Shown here: piece after piece, positions 1 through 12,683 of the stretch
Numbering within the stretch: position 1 is the stretch's first letter
Layout: every line of letters starts with the position of its first letter
Source of the DNA: Antedon mediterranea
Lineage: Eukaryota; Echinodermata; Crinoidea; Comatulida; Antedonidae
NCBI RefSeq assembly: GCF_964355755.1
Contig: NC_092675.1
Coordinates: 5,798,312 to 5,862,311, forward strand
Reading direction: 5' to 3'
Length of the DNA stretch: 64,000 nucleotides
Position numbers and translations under genes: made by a program
The notes under the pieces: model-generated
Told to the model about the DNA's origin: nothing
The model's database searches: none
Seen by the model: the letters and a program-made list of their open reading frames with translations, nothing else

Positions 1-415
1 GGCCACTCGAATATAAAATATAGGATTTTTGTCTCTTTCCTCGTAGCTCGTCACATTTAATATAGCGCATCTCCACTTATTTGTATTCCATTTCCCCCCA
101 TTTTTTTATGTTGTCTAGGTCTATCAATTACCTTTCGCACGATTTACCATTTTCAAAATTGTAATGACGTCATCATGTTCAAAAGCGTCAATAACTTTGG
201 TCACTTATTTTCACCTATTCTGCACTGTATGTAGTACGTATACAGTATATAGCGTATACCGTATATACTCAGACGTGACGAAAAATAGAGAGCACACTGA
301 AATTGTTTCAATGACTTAATCGTTTTTCTGCGCGCAATATTTTAATGTATGACGTGCACGTGGCCTTTGCGCTGCGGATAACCTAACTCGTCCGTAGTGA
401 CGAGTTCAAATCTAG
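1..415 (+). mobile_element. 3' part of a class A non-autonomous Helitron-like element (window edge)
   Basis: This is the tail of the element unit that recurs through 1-16 kb and 31.5-42.2 kb, so the shared plan is described here. A unit is about 1.2 kb and non-coding. It ends in GCGGATAACC, then the hairpin ACTCGTC-loop-GACGAGT, then TCAAAT and CTAG (here 412-415), always followed by T. A hairpin a few bases before a CTRR end, with no target duplication, is the known signature of rolling-circle Helitrons. Full units start with a longer hairpin (arms GGTTATCCGC and GCGGATAACC) followed by TTGTTATTGTCAGGATC and a long T-run. The interior holds alternating CG-rich stretches (ACGCGCGCACGCGCG), two TGACGTCA palindromes and a TGACGTGCACGTGG box near the 3' end. 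The 5' part of this copy lies outside the window. It is nearly identical to 7327-7743. Confidence 0.8.
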
Positions 416-474
416 TTAGACGTTGCGTTTTCGCGGATAACCTAACTCGTCCGCAGTGACGAGTTCAAATCTAG
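416..474 (+). mobile_element. Isolated 3'-terminal fragment of a Helitron-like element
   Basis: A 59-base piece consisting only of a variant lead (TTAGACGTTGCGTTTTC), the GCGGATAACC arm, the terminal hairpin with loop CGCAGT, and CTAG at 471-474. The same fragment recurs at 31545-31602, where it is joined to different upstream DNA. Either this copy is a truncated element, or it is the minimal end left by deletion of a longer one. Confidence 0.7.
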
Positions 475-1694
475 TTGGTTATCCGCACTTGGCGGATAAC
501 CCCTTGTTATTGTCAGGATCTTTTTTTTTTTTTTTTTTTTTTTTCTATGTTATTCTTCTTTCTTTCCCCGAATTTTGTTCGCAGCACATCTCTATCTTGT
601 GGCCAACATAAGATTGTATAACTTTGTCATAAGGTTGACCTATAGCTGTAGATGTGCAGCCAAGCTTTTGGACGATTTTGGAGTTGCGCAGCGTAAGTTA
701 CGCGCGATTTTATGAATTTCAATGATTGATCATAGAATAAAAACTAAAAGTTGTTTTGTATTGAAACTTTGTGAAAATTTAAGTGAGATCATGCGCAAAC
801 TTTCTATGGATTAAAAATGGCATGTTTCACAAAAAGTTACGCGCGCACGCGCGTTTGAAATTTCAAAATGCGAAAAATCAATTTCTAATCAACTTTCTAT
901 GCGTTTCATGTCATTTTGAGCATTTCAAAAATTCCCACACGTGCGCAATTTTTTTACGCGCGCGTGCGCACGTAGCGCAAAAACATCTTTTTTTTGCTTG
1001 ATTTTTGTTTTTTCAGCCTTTTCTAGTACATTTACCAATTTTCAATCAATTTCGACTTAAAATCACGTCATACGAGCACGTAGAATTGAACAATTTGCGC
1101 GCGTTTTTGAAGAAAAAGTTCAAAAATTCGTCAAAATTATGCCTTTTTTAAAACAGTCATAGATTCTAAACTCCGAGGTGAAAATATTTAAAATTTCAGA
1201 TTCTGGAAGTAGATGAGTTGTTTTTCTCGAATCATGCATTGATATGGCTAACCAGACATTGTGACGTCATCGTATGGCCACCCGAATATAAAATATAGGA
1301 TTTTTTTCTCTTTCGTCATAGCTCGTCAATTTAATAGAGCGCATCTCTACTTATCCTTATTCCATTTCACTCAATTTTTTTATATTGTCTAGATCAATCA
1401 ATTACCTTTCGCATGATCCACCATTTTAAAAATTGTGATGACGTCATCATATTCAAATGCGTCAATAACTTTGGTCACTTATTTTCACCTATTCTGCACT
1501 GTATGTAGTACGTATACAGTATATAGTGTTATACCGTATATACTTAGACGCGACGCAACATAGAGAGCGCACTAACATTTTTCAATGCCATAATCGTTTT
1601 ATTTTTTTGCGCGCACTATTCTAACGTATGACGTGCACGTGGCTTTTGCACTGCGGATAACCTAACTCGTCCGTAGTGACGAGTTCAAATCTAG
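475..1694 (+). mobile_element. Class A non-autonomous Helitron-like element, full length
   Basis: Begins TTGGTTATCCGC, has a T-run of about 24 at 521-544, and ends with CTAG at 1691-1694. It is nearly identical along its whole length to the unit at 7805-9031, which indicates recent copying or duplication. The short open frames inside are repeat-derived and recur only because the units are alike. Confidence 0.85.
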
Positions 1695-2910
1695 TTTTTT
1701 TTTTCTTTATTCTTCTTTCTTTCCACGAATTTTGTTCGCAGCGTATCTCTAATTCTAGCCAACATATGATTCTATATTCTTTGTTATAAGATTGGCCTGT
1801 AGATGTAGATGTGCATGACATTTTTTTTTTCGAATTTCGAGTCGCGCAGCGTAAGTTACGCGCGATTTTATGAATTTCAATGATTGATCTTTGAATAAAA
1901 ACTAAAAGTCATTTTGTATTGCGCGATTTTATGAATTTCAATGATTGATCTTTGAATAAAAACTAAAAGTCATTTTGTATTGAAACTTGGTGAAAATTTA
2001 AGTCATAATATTCTCCAACTTTCTATGGATTAAAAATTGCATGTTTGACAGAAAATTATGCGCGCCCGCGCGTTTAAAATTTCAAAATGCGTAAAATCAA
2101 TTTCTAATCAACTTTCTACGCGTTTCAGGTCATTTTGAGCATTTCAAAAATTCCCACGCGTGCGCAATTTTTTTACGCGCGCGTGCGCATTTAGCGCAAA
2201 AACATATTTTTTTTGCTTAATTTTTGTTTTTTCAGCCTTTTCTAGTAAATTTACCAATTTTCAATGGATTTTGACTTAAAATCACGTCATACGAGCACGT
2301 AGAATTGAACAATTTGCGCGCGTTTTTGATGAAAAGTTCAAAAATTTGTGAAAATTATGCCTTTTTTTAAAAAGTCATAGATTCTAAACTACGTGGTGAA
2401 CTTTTTTTAAATTACATATTGTGGAAGTAGATGAGTTGTAGATATCGAATCATGCATCAATATAGCTAACTGTACATTGTGACGTCATCGTATGGCCACT
2501 CAAATATAAAATATAGGATTTTTTTCTCTTTCGTATAGCTCATCACATTTAATAGAGCGCATCTCCACTTATCCGTATTCCATTGCCCTCCATTTCTTTA
2601 TATTGTCTAAGTCAATCAATTATCTTTCGCATGATTCATTAGTTTAAAAATTGTGATGACGTCATCATGTCCAAAAGCGTCAATAACTTTGGTCACTAAC
2701 TTTCACCTATTCTGCACTGTATGTAGTACGTATAGAGTATAATATAGTGTATACCGTATATACTTAGACGTGACGCAAAATAGAGAGAAAACTAAAATTG
2801 TTTCAATGGCATCATCGTTTATCTGCGCGCAATATTCTAACGTACGACGTGCACGTGGATTTTGCGCTGCGGATAACCTAACTCGTCCGTAGTGACGAGT
2901 TCAAATCTAG
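1695..2910 (+). mobile_element. Class A element lacking the 5' hairpin
   Basis: Follows the previous CTAG directly with a T-run and CTTTATTCTTC, so the 5' hairpin is missing. This is what is expected for the right-hand remainder of an element into whose T-run others inserted. The 3' end is normal (CTAG 2907-2910). It contains an internal 61-bp tandem duplication (1860-1981). Confidence 0.8.
1860..1981 (+). repeat. 61-bp tandem duplication inside a Helitron-like element
   Basis: The segment beginning GCGCGATTTTATGAATTTCA and ending ATTTTGTATT is present twice in immediate succession (1860-1920 and 1921-1981). No other unit in the array has the second copy, so it is private to this copy and probably a replication-slippage event. 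Confidence 0.9.
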
Positions 2911-4120
2911 TTGGTTATCCGCTCTTGGCGGATAACCTCTTGTTATTGTCAGGATCTTTTTTTTTTTTTTCTATGTTATTCTTCTTTCTTTCCCAAAATT
3001 TTGTGTCACGTGTATCTCAAATTCTGATCAACATTACATCGTATAACTTTGTCAGAAGATTAACCTCTATGTGTAGAAGTGCAGGACAGCTCGTTTTTTT
3101 ACTTTAGAGTCGCGCAGCGTAAGCTACGCGCGATTTTATGAATTTCGCGTATTTAACATAGACTAAAAAGCAAAAGTCATTTTGTAATGACACTTGGTGA
3201 ACATTTAAGTCATATCAAGGGCAAACTTTCTATGGATTAAAAATGGCATGTTTGACATAAAGTTACGCGCGCACGCGCGTTTAAAATTTCAAATTGCGAA
3301 AAATTCATTTCTAATCAACTTTCTACGCGTTTCAGGTCATTTTGAGCATTTCAAAAATTCCCAGGCGTGCGCATATTTTTTACGCGCGCGTGCGCACGTA
3401 GTGCAAAAACGTCTTTTTTTTGCTTGATTTTTGTTTTTTCAGCCTTTTCTAGTACATTTACCAATTTTCAATCAATTTCGACTTAAAATCACGTCATACG
3501 AGCACGTAGAATTGAACAATTTGCGCGCGTTTTTGATGAAAAAGTTCAAAAATTTGTGAAAATTATGCCTTTTTTTAAAAAGTCATAGATTCTAAACTCC
3601 GAGGTGAAAATATTTAAAATTTCAGATTCTGGAAGTAGATGAGTTGTTTTTCTCGAATCATGCATTGATATGGCTAACCAGACATTGTGACGTCATCGTA
3701 TGGCCACCCGAATATAAAATATAGGATTTTTTTCTCTTTCGTCATAGCTCGTCAATTTAATAGAGCGCATCTCTACTTATCCTTATTCCATTTCACTCAA
3801 TTTTTTTATATTGTCTAGATCAATCAATTACCTTTCGCATGATCCACCATTTTAAAAATTGTGATGACGTCATCATGTTCAAATGCGTCAATAACTTTGG
3901 TCTCTTATTTTCACCTATTCTGCACTGTATGTAGTACGTATACAGTATATAGTGTTATACCGTATATACTTAGACGCGACGCAACATAGAGAGCGCACTA
4001 ACATTTTTCAATGCCATAATCGTTTTATTTTTTTGCGCGCACTATTCTAACGTATGACGTGCACGTGGCTTTTGCGCTGCGGATAACCTAACTCGTCCGT
4101 AGTGACGAGTTCAAATCTAG
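2911..4120 (+). mobile_element. Class A non-autonomous Helitron-like element
   Basis: Has the 5' hairpin with loop TCTTG in place of ACTTG, a short T-run, and CTAG at 4117-4120. The 5' half resembles the units at 31603 and 34025. The 3' half matches the 475-1694 and 7805-9031 type, so the unit looks mosaic. Confidence 0.85.
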
Positions 4121-5322
4121 TTAGGCTATCGCTCTCTGTAGAGCGATAGCCTATTGTTATTGTCAAAGATTTCATTTTTTCTGCTCATTTTTTGTGCGCA
4201 GCAGATCTCTAAATTGGCAATAGCTGTTATGTTGTAACTTGGCCAGCAGATGCACGTATATATGTAGTTGTGCAACAAACTTTGGTTTAATGAAAATATG
4301 GTCGCGTAGCGTAACTACGCGCGATTTTCTGAAATTCTTAGATTGACTATAACTTGAAAACCAATAGCTATTTTTAAATACCACTTGACACACGTATGCT
4401 TCATGTCAAGGGTCATCTTCCTGTATCATCAGCAACATTTTGAACATTGGTCAAATCGCGCGTACGCGCGCTTTGAAAGTTAAAAATGCTCAAAATCAAT
4501 TTCTAATCAACTTTCTACACGTTTCAGGACATTTTAAGCATTTCACATTTTTCAAAAAAAATTGCGTTGCGCGCGCGCTTTTGCGCACTTCGCTCGTACG
4601 CAGCCTAGAAAGCCCGTTTTTGCGCTTGATTATTGTTTTTCATAGTTTTATGATATATTTCTTTCATATTTGATGAATTATGAATGCAAAATAATGACAC
4701 ACGTGCACGTCAAACTTTAAAAATCGTGCGCTTGAAAATTGGTAATTTTATGCTAATTTGTGTAAAAATATGCCTATTTTGAATCGATTATAGCTCTCCA
4801 GGATGTCTGGTGACCCCCAATTTTTTTAACTTAATATGTAAGCAGATATGTTGTAGATATGAATTCATGCAAAATGTTTACCTCTGGGATGTTGTGACGT
4901 CATCGTATGGCCACACAAATGTAAAATATAGGGATTTTGTCTCTTTCGACACAGTTCGTGACATTCAATAGAGCGCATACCGCGTAAACGTTATCAATTT
5001 TCTTCCAGTTTTCAATATTCTATTACTAAAACAATTCCTCTTTAGACTTATGAACTTTTTTTTTTTATTTGAAAAGGTTATCATTTTCAAACAATTGAAT
5101 AAACGTGAGTGGTGTAAAATAAAAAATAACCGTCAACTAAACCGTTTACAATGCTAATACCGTCAACTGTTGACACTTATTAAACGATTTTGATGTATTC
5201 CAGCTGTTCGTTACAATCGTTGTAGTGCAGCCTATTGTAGACTAAGCATAATAAATAACATGTGCGTGTTACGATGCGTTGGGCGATAGCCTAACTCGTC
5301 AAAGTGACGAGTTCAAATCTAG
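4121..5322 (+). mobile_element. Class B non-autonomous Helitron-like element
   Basis: The 5' hairpin differs from class A: arms TAGGCTATCGCTCT and AGAGCGATAGCCTA with loop CTGT. The 3' subterminal arm is changed to match (GCGATAGCCTA). The terminal hairpin is ACTCGTCA-AAG-TGACGAGT, with CTAG at 5319-5322. The interior is clearly related to class A but diverged. Nearly identical to the next unit. Confidence 0.85.
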
Positions 5323-6524
5323 TTAGGCTATCGCTCTCTGTAGAGCGATAGCCTATTGTTATTGTCACAAATTTCATTTTTTCTGCTCAATTTTTGTGCG
5401 CAGCAGATCTCAAAAACGGCGGTAGCAGTTATGTTGTAACTTGGCCAGCAGATGCACGTATATATGTAGTTGTGCAACAAACTTTGGTTTAATGAAAATA
5501 TGGTCGCGTAGCGTAACTACGCGCGATTTTCTGAAATTCTTAGATTGACTATAACTTGAAAACCAATAGCTATTTTTAAATACCACTTGACACACGTATG
5601 CTTCATGTCAAGGGTCATCTTCCTGTATCATCAGCAAAATTTTGAACATTGGTCAAATCGCGCGTACGCGCGCTTTGAAAGTTAAAAATGCTCAAAATCA
5701 ATTTCTAATCAACTTTCTACACGTTTCAGGACATTTTAAGCATTTCACATTTTTCAAAAAAATTTGCGTTGCGCGCGCGCTATTGCGCACTTCGCTCGTA
5801 CGCAGCCTAGAAAGCCCGTTTTTGCGCTTGATTATTGTTTTTCATAGTTTTATGATATATTTCTTTCATATTTGATGAATTATGAATTGAAATTAATGAC
5901 ACACGTGCACGTCAAACTTTAAAAATCGTGCGCTTGAAAATTGGTAATTTTATGCAAATTTGTGTAAAAATATGCCTATTTTGAATCGATTATAGCTCTC
6001 CAGGATGTCTGGTGACCCCCAATTTTTTTAACCTAATATGTAAGCAGATATATTGTAGATATGAATTCATGCAAAATGTTTACCTCTGGGCTGTTGTGAC
6101 GTCATCGTATGGCCACACAAATGTCAAATATAGGGATTTTGTCTCTTTCGACACAGTTCGTCACATTCAATAGAGCGCATACCGCGTAAACGTTATCAAT
6201 TTTCTTCCAATTTTCAATATTTTATTACTAAAATAATTCCTTTTTAGACTTATGAACTTTTTTTTTTAATTTGAAGAGGTCATCATTTTCAAACAATTGA
6301 ATAAACGTGAGTGGTGTAAAATAAAAAATAACCGTCAACTAAACCGTTTACAATGCTAATACCGTCAACTGTTGACACTTATTAAACGATTTTGATGTAT
6401 TCCAGCTGTTCTTTACAATCGTTGTAGTGCAGCCTATTGTAGACTAAGCATAATAAATAACATGTGCGTGTTACGATGCGTTGGGCGATAGCCTAACTCG
6501 TCAACGTGACGAGTTCAAATCTAG
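5323..6524 (+). mobile_element. Class B non-autonomous Helitron-like element, second tandem copy
   Basis: Tandem near-duplicate of 4121-5322 at an offset of 1,202 bases, with scattered substitutions. Ends with CTAG at 6521-6524. The terminal hairpin loop has one change (AAC for AAA), which leaves the stem intact. Confidence 0.85.
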
Positions 6525-7743
6525 TTGGTTATCCGCACTTGGCGGATAACCTCTTGTTATTGTCAGGATCTTTTTTTTTTTTTTTTTTTTTTTTTTTCTA
6601 TGTTATTCTTCTTTCTTTCCCTGAATTTTGTTGGCAGCGTATCTCTAATTCTGGCAAACAGAAGATTGTGTAACTTTTTCATAAGATTGACCTGTAGCTG
6701 TAGATGTGCAGGACGTTTCGTTTTTTGACTTTAGAGTCGCGCAGCGTAAGTTACGCGCGATTTTGTGAATTTTGCGTATTTAACATAGATTGAAAACCAA
6801 AAAGCAATTTTAATTGAAACTTGGCAAAAGTCTAATTTATATCATGCGCTAACTTTCTATGGATTTAAAATGGCACTTTTCCAAAAAGTTACGCGCGCAC
6901 GCGGGTTTAAAATTTCAAAATGCGAAAAATCAATATCTAATCAACTTTCTACGCGTTTCATGTCATTTTAAGCATTTCAAAAATTCCCACGCGTGCGCAA
7001 TTTTTTTACGCGCACGTGCGCACGTAGCGCAAAAACATCATTTTTTTGCTTGATTTTTGTTTTTCATGTCTTTTTTAGAAAATTTACCAACTTTCAAACA
7101 ATTTCGACTAAAAATCACGTCATACGAGCACGTAGAATTAAACAATTTACGCGCATTTTTGATGAAAAAGTTCAAAAATTAGTCAAAATTATGCCTTTTT
7201 TTAAACAGTCATAAATTCTAAACTACGTGGTGAACTTTTTTATAATTACATATTCTGGTAGTAGATGAGTTGCAGATATCAAATCATGCATCAATATGGC
7301 TAACCGGACAATGTGACGTCATCATATGGCCACTCGAATATAAAATATAGGATTTTTTTCTCTTTCCTCGTAGCTCGTCACATTTAATATAGCGCATCTC
7401 CACTTATTTGTATTCCATTTCCCCCCATTTTTTTTATGTTGTCTAGGTCTATCAATTATCTTTCGCACGATTCACCATTTTAAAAATTGTGATGACGTCA
7501 TCATGTTCAAAAGCGTCAATAACTTTGGTCACTTATTTTCACCTATTCTGCACTGTATGTAGTACGTATACAGTATATAGTGTATACCGTATATACTCAG
7601 ACGTGACGAAAAATAAAGAGCACGCTGAAATTGTTTCAATTACTTAATCGTTTTTCTGCGCGCAATGTTTTAACGTATGACGTGCACGTGGCCTTTGCGC
7701 TGCGGATAACCTAACTCGTCCGTAGTGACGAGTTCAAATCTAG
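6525..7743 (+). mobile_element. Class A non-autonomous Helitron-like element
   Basis: Complete 5' hairpin, a T-run of about 27 starting near 6571, and CTAG at 7740-7743. Its last 417 bases are nearly identical to window positions 1-415. Confidence 0.85.
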
Positions 7744-7804
7744 TTGGTTATCCGCACTTGGCGGATAACCCCTTGTTATTGTCAGGATCTTTTTTTTTTT
7801 CTTT
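7744..7804 (+). mobile_element. Orphan 5' head of a class A element
   Basis: About 60 bases holding only the 5' hairpin, TTGTTATTGTCAGGATC and a short T-run. A second complete head starts near 7805 inside that T-run. By analogy with the resolved nested case at 33977-36381, this is the left stub of an element into whose T-run another element inserted. Its right-hand remainder is not adjacent. Confidence 0.7.
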
Positions 7805-7848
7805 TTGGTTATCCGCACTTGGCGGATAACCCCTTGTTATTGTCAGGA

Positions 7849-7881
<33 letters not shown>

Positions 7882-9031
7882 CTATGTTATTCTTCTTTCT
7901 TTCCCCGAATTTTGTTCGCAGCACATCTCTATCTTGTGGCCAACATAAGATTGTATAACTTTGTCATAAGGTTGACCTATAGCTGTAGATGTGCAGCCAA
8001 GCTTTTGGACGATTTTGGAGTTGCGCAGCGTAAGTTACGCGCGATTTTATGAATTTCAATGATTGATCATAGAATAAAAACTAAAAGTTGTTTTGTATTG
8101 AAACTTTGTGAAAATTTAAGTGAGATCATGCGCAAACTTTCTATGGATTAAAAATGGCATGTTTCACAAAAAGTTACGCGCGCACGCGCGTTTGAAATTT
8201 CAAAATGCGAAAAATCAATTTCTAATCAACTTTCTATGCGTTTCATGTCATTTTGAGCATTTCAAAAATTCCCACACGTGCGCAATTTTTTTACGCGCGC
8301 GTGCGCACGTAGCGCAAAAACATCTTTTTTTTGCTTGATTTTTGTTTTTTCAGCCTTTTCTAGTACATTTACCAATTTTCAATCAATTTCGACTTAAAAT
8401 CACGTCATACGAGCACGTAGAATTGAACAATTTGCGCGCGTTTTTGAAGAAAAAGTTCAAAAATTCGTCAAAATTATGCCTTTTTTAAAACAGTCATAGA
8501 TTCTAAACTCCGAGGTGAAAATATTTAAAATTTCAGATTCTGGAAGTAGATGAGTTGTTTTTCTCGAATCATGCATTGATATGGCTAACCAGACATTGTG
8601 ACGTCATCGTATGGCCACCCGAATATAAAATATAGGATTTTTTTCTCTTTCGTCATAGCTCGTCAATTTAATAGAGCGCATCTCTACTTATCCTTATTCC
8701 ATTTCACTCAATTTTTTTATATTGTCTAGATCAATCAATTACCTTTCGCATGATCCACCATTTTAAAAATTGTGATGACGTCATCATATTCAAATGCGTC
8801 AATAACTTTGGTCACTTATTTTCACCTATTCTGCACTGTATGTAGTACGTATACAGTATATAGTGTTATACCGTATATACTTAGACGCGACGCAACATAG
8901 AGAGCGCACTAACATTTTTCAATGCCATAATCGTTTTATTTTTTTGCGCGCACTATTCTAACGTATGACGTGCACGTGGCTTTTGCACTGCGGATAACCT
9001 AACTCGTCCGTAGTGACGAGTTCAAATCTAG
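7805..9031 (+). mobile_element. Class A non-autonomous Helitron-like element
   Basis: Starts within the T-run of the preceding stub and ends with CTAG at 9028-9031. Carries the variant TTTGCACTGCGG before the 3' arm, shared with 475-1694. Confidence 0.85.
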
Positions 9032-10253
9032 TTGGTTATCCGCACTTGGCGGATAACCCCTTGTTATTGTCAGGATCTTTTTTTTTTTTTTTTTTTTTTT
9101 TTTTTCTATGTTATTCTTCTTTCTTTCCCCGAATTTTGTTCGCAGCACATCTCTATCTTGTGGCCAACATAAGATTGTATAACTTTGTCATAAGGTTGAC
9201 CTATAGCTGTAGATGTGCAGCCAAGCTTTTGGACGATTTTGGAGTTGCGCAGCGTAAGTTACGCGCAATTTCATGAATTTCAATGATTGATCATAGAATA
9301 AAAACTAAAAGTTGTTTTGTATTGAAACTTTGTGAAAATTTAAGTGAGATCATGCGCAAACTTTCTATGGATTAAAAATGGCATGTTTCATAAAAAGTTA
9401 CGCGCGCACGCGCGTTTGAAATTTCAAAATGCGAAAAATCAATTTCTAATCAACTTTCTATGCGTTTCATGTCATTTTGAGCATTTCAAAAATTCCCACG
9501 CGTGCGCAATTTTTTTACGCGCGCGTGCGCACGTAGCGCAAAAACATCTTTTTTTTGCTTGATTTTTGTTTTTTCAGCCTTTTCTAGTATATTTATGAAT
9601 TTTCAATCAATTTCGACTCAAAATCACGTCACACGAGCACGTAGAATTGGATAATTTGCGTGTGTTTTTGATGAAAAACTTCAAAAAATCGTCAAAATTA
9701 GACCTTTTTTTAAACAGTCATAAATTCTAAACTACGTGGTGAACATTTTTAAAATTACATATTCTGGAAGTAGATGAGTTGTTTTTCTCGAATCATGCAT
9801 TGATATGGCTAACCGGACATTGTGACATCATCGTATGGCCACCCGAATATAAAATATAGGATTTTTTTCTCTTTCATCATAGCTCGTCAAATTTAATAGA
9901 GCGCATCTCCACTTATCCGTATTCCATTTCACTCAATTTTTTTATATTGTCTAGATCAATCAATTATCTTTCGCATGATTCACCATTTTTAAAATTGTGA
10001 TGACGTCATCATGTTCAAATGCGTCAATAACTTTGGTCACTTATTTTCACCTATTCTGCACTGTATGTAGTACGTATACAGTATATAGTGTATACCGTAC
10101 ACACTTAGACGCGACACAAAATAGAGGGCTCACTAACATTTTTTCAATGGCATAATCGTTTTTCTGCGCGCAATATTCTAACTTAGGTGTCATGCGCGTG
10201 GGTTTTGCGATGCGGATAACCTAACTCGTCCGTAGTGACGAGTTCAAATCTAG
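9032..10253 (+). mobile_element. Class A non-autonomous Helitron-like element
   Basis: Full-length, CTAG at 10250-10253. Has a diverged 3' box (TAGGTGTCATGCGCGTGGG instead of the usual TGACGTGCACGTGG), shared only with 12684-13900. The two therefore form a recent pair. Confidence 0.85.
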
Positions 10254-11475
10254 TTGGTTATCCGCACTTGGCGGATAACCCCTTGTTATTGTCAGGATCT
10301 TTTTTTTATTTTTCTTTTTCTCTTTTTTTTTCTATTTTCTTCTTTCTTTCCACAAATTTTGTTGCTAGTGTATCTCTAAATCTTCTTAACATAACATTGT
10401 ATAACTTTATCAGAAGATTGACCTCTATCTGAAGATGTCGTAATAAGGTTTTCAGTCGTGTCCGAGTTGCGCAGCGTAAGTTACGCGCGATTTTATGAAT
10501 TTCAATGATTGATCATAGAATAAAACCTAAAAGTTTGTTTGTATTGAAACTTGGTGAAAATTTAAGTCATATAATGCGCAAACTTTCTATGGATTAAAAA
10601 TTGCATGCTTCACAAAAAGTTACGCGCGCACGCGCGTTTGAAATTTCAAAATGCGAAAAATCAATTTCTAATCAACTTTCTACGCGTTTCATGTCATTTT
10701 GAGCATTTCAAAAATTCCCACGCGTGCGCAATTTTTTTACGCGCGCGTGCGCACGTAGCGCAAAAACATCATTTTTTTGCTTGATTTTTGTTTTTCCTGT
10801 CTTTTTTAGTAAATTTACCAACTTTCAAACAATTTCAACTTAAAATCACGTCATACGAGCACGTAGAATTAAACAATTTACGCGCATTTTTTATGAAAAA
10901 GTTCAAAAATTTGTCAAAATTATGCCTTTTTTTAAACAGTCATAGATTCTAAACTACGTGGTGAACTTTTTTAAAATTACATATTCTGAATGTAGATGAG
11001 TTGTAGATATCGAATCATGCATCGATTTGGCTAACCGGACATTGTGACGTCATCGTATGGCCACACGAATATCAAATATAGGATTTTTGTCTCTTTCGTC
11101 ATTGCTCATCACATTTAATAGAGCGCATCTCCACTTATCCGTATTCCATTTTCCCCCATTTTTATATATTGTCTAGGTCAATCAATTATCTTTCGATTGA
11201 TTTACCATTTTTAAAATTGTTATGACGTCATCATGTCCAAAAGCGTCAATAACTTTGGTCACTTATTTTCACCTATTCTACACTGTATGTAGTACGTATA
11301 CAGTATAATAGTGTATACCGTATATACTTAAACGTGACACAAAATAGAGGGCGCACTAACATTTTTTTCAGTGGCATAATCGTTTTTCTGCACGCAATAT
11401 TCTAACGTATGACGTGCACGTGGCTTTTGCGCTGCGGATAACCTAACTCGTCCGTAGTGACGAGTTCAAATCTAG
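10254..11475 (+). mobile_element. Class A non-autonomous Helitron-like element
   Basis: Full-length, CTAG at 11472-11475. The head is normal, the T-run is interrupted (TTATTTTTCTTTTTCTC), and the post-T region is diverged from the other units. Confidence 0.85.
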
Positions 11476-12683
11476 TTGGTTATCCGCACTTGGCGGATAA
11501 CCTCTTGTTATTGTCAGGATCTTTTTTTTTTTTTTCTTCTATCTTATTCTTCTTTCTTTCCCAGAATTTTGTCCACAGCGTATCTCTATCTTCTGGCCCA
11601 CATAAGATTGTATAACTTTGTCATAAGATTGACCTATAGCTGTAGATGTGCAGCCAAGCTTTTGGACGATTACGGAGTAGCGCAGCGTAAGTTACGCGCG
11701 ATTTTATGAATTTCAATGATTGATCATAGATTAAAAACCAAAAGTCATTTTGCATTGAAACTTAGTGAAAATTTAAGTCATATCATGCGCAAACTTTCTA
11801 TGGATTAAAAATGGCATGTTTCATAAAAAGTTACGCGCGCACGAGCGTTTAAAATTTCAAAATGCGTAAAATCAATTTCTAATCAACTTTCTACGCGTTT
11901 CAGGTCAGTTTGAGCATTTCAAAAATTCCCACGCGTGCGCAGTTTTTTTACGCGCGCGTGCGCACTTAGCGCAAAAACATCTTTTTTTTGCTTGATTTTT
12001 GTTTTCTCAGCTTTTTCTAGTAAATTTACCAATTTTCAATCAATTTCGACTTAAAATCACGTCATACGAGCACGTAGAATTGAACAATTTGCGCGCGTTT
12101 TTGATGAAAAAGGTAAAAAATTCGTCAAAATTATGCCTTTTTTAAAACAGTCATAGATTGTAAACTACGTGGTGAACTTTTTTAAAATTACATATTCTTG
12201 AAGATAATTAATTGTAGATTTCGAATCATGCATCGATATGGCTAACCGGACCTTATGACGTCATCGTATGGCCACTCGAATATAAAATATAGGATTTTTG
12301 TCTCTTTCGCATAGCTCATCACATTTAATAGAGCGCATCTCCACTTATCCGTATTCCATTGCCCTCCATTTTTTTATATTGTCTAGGCCAATCAATTATC
12401 TTTAGCATAATCTACCATTTTTTAAATTGTGATGACGTCATCATGTCCAAAAGCGTCAATAACTTGGGTCCCTTATTTTCACCTATTCTGCTCTGTATGT
12501 AGTACGTATACAGTATATAGTGTATACCGTATATACTTTGACGTGACACAAAATAGAGAGCGCAATAACATTTTTTCAATGGCATAATCGTTTTTTTGCG
12601 CGCAATATTCTAACGTACGACGTGCACGTGGCGTTTGCGCTGCGGATAACCTAACTCGTCCGAAGTGACGAGTTCAAGTCTAG
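11476..12683 (+). mobile_element. Class A non-autonomous Helitron-like element
   Basis: Full-length, CTAG at 12680-12683. The spacer between terminal hairpin and CTAG reads TCAAGT rather than TCAAAT. The same substitution occurs at 33967-33972. Confidence 0.85.

Noticed and set aside
783-1001. A 72-codon frame repeated at 8120, 9344 and 12992 with nearly the same protein
   Set aside because: It lies wholly inside the Helitron-like unit, is shifted or broken in most other units, and its conservation follows from recent copying of the DNA.
4172-5875. Paired 61-77-codon frames in the two class B elements
   Set aside because: The two elements are near-identical tandem copies, so agreement is not evidence of coding. 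No domain or start context is seen.
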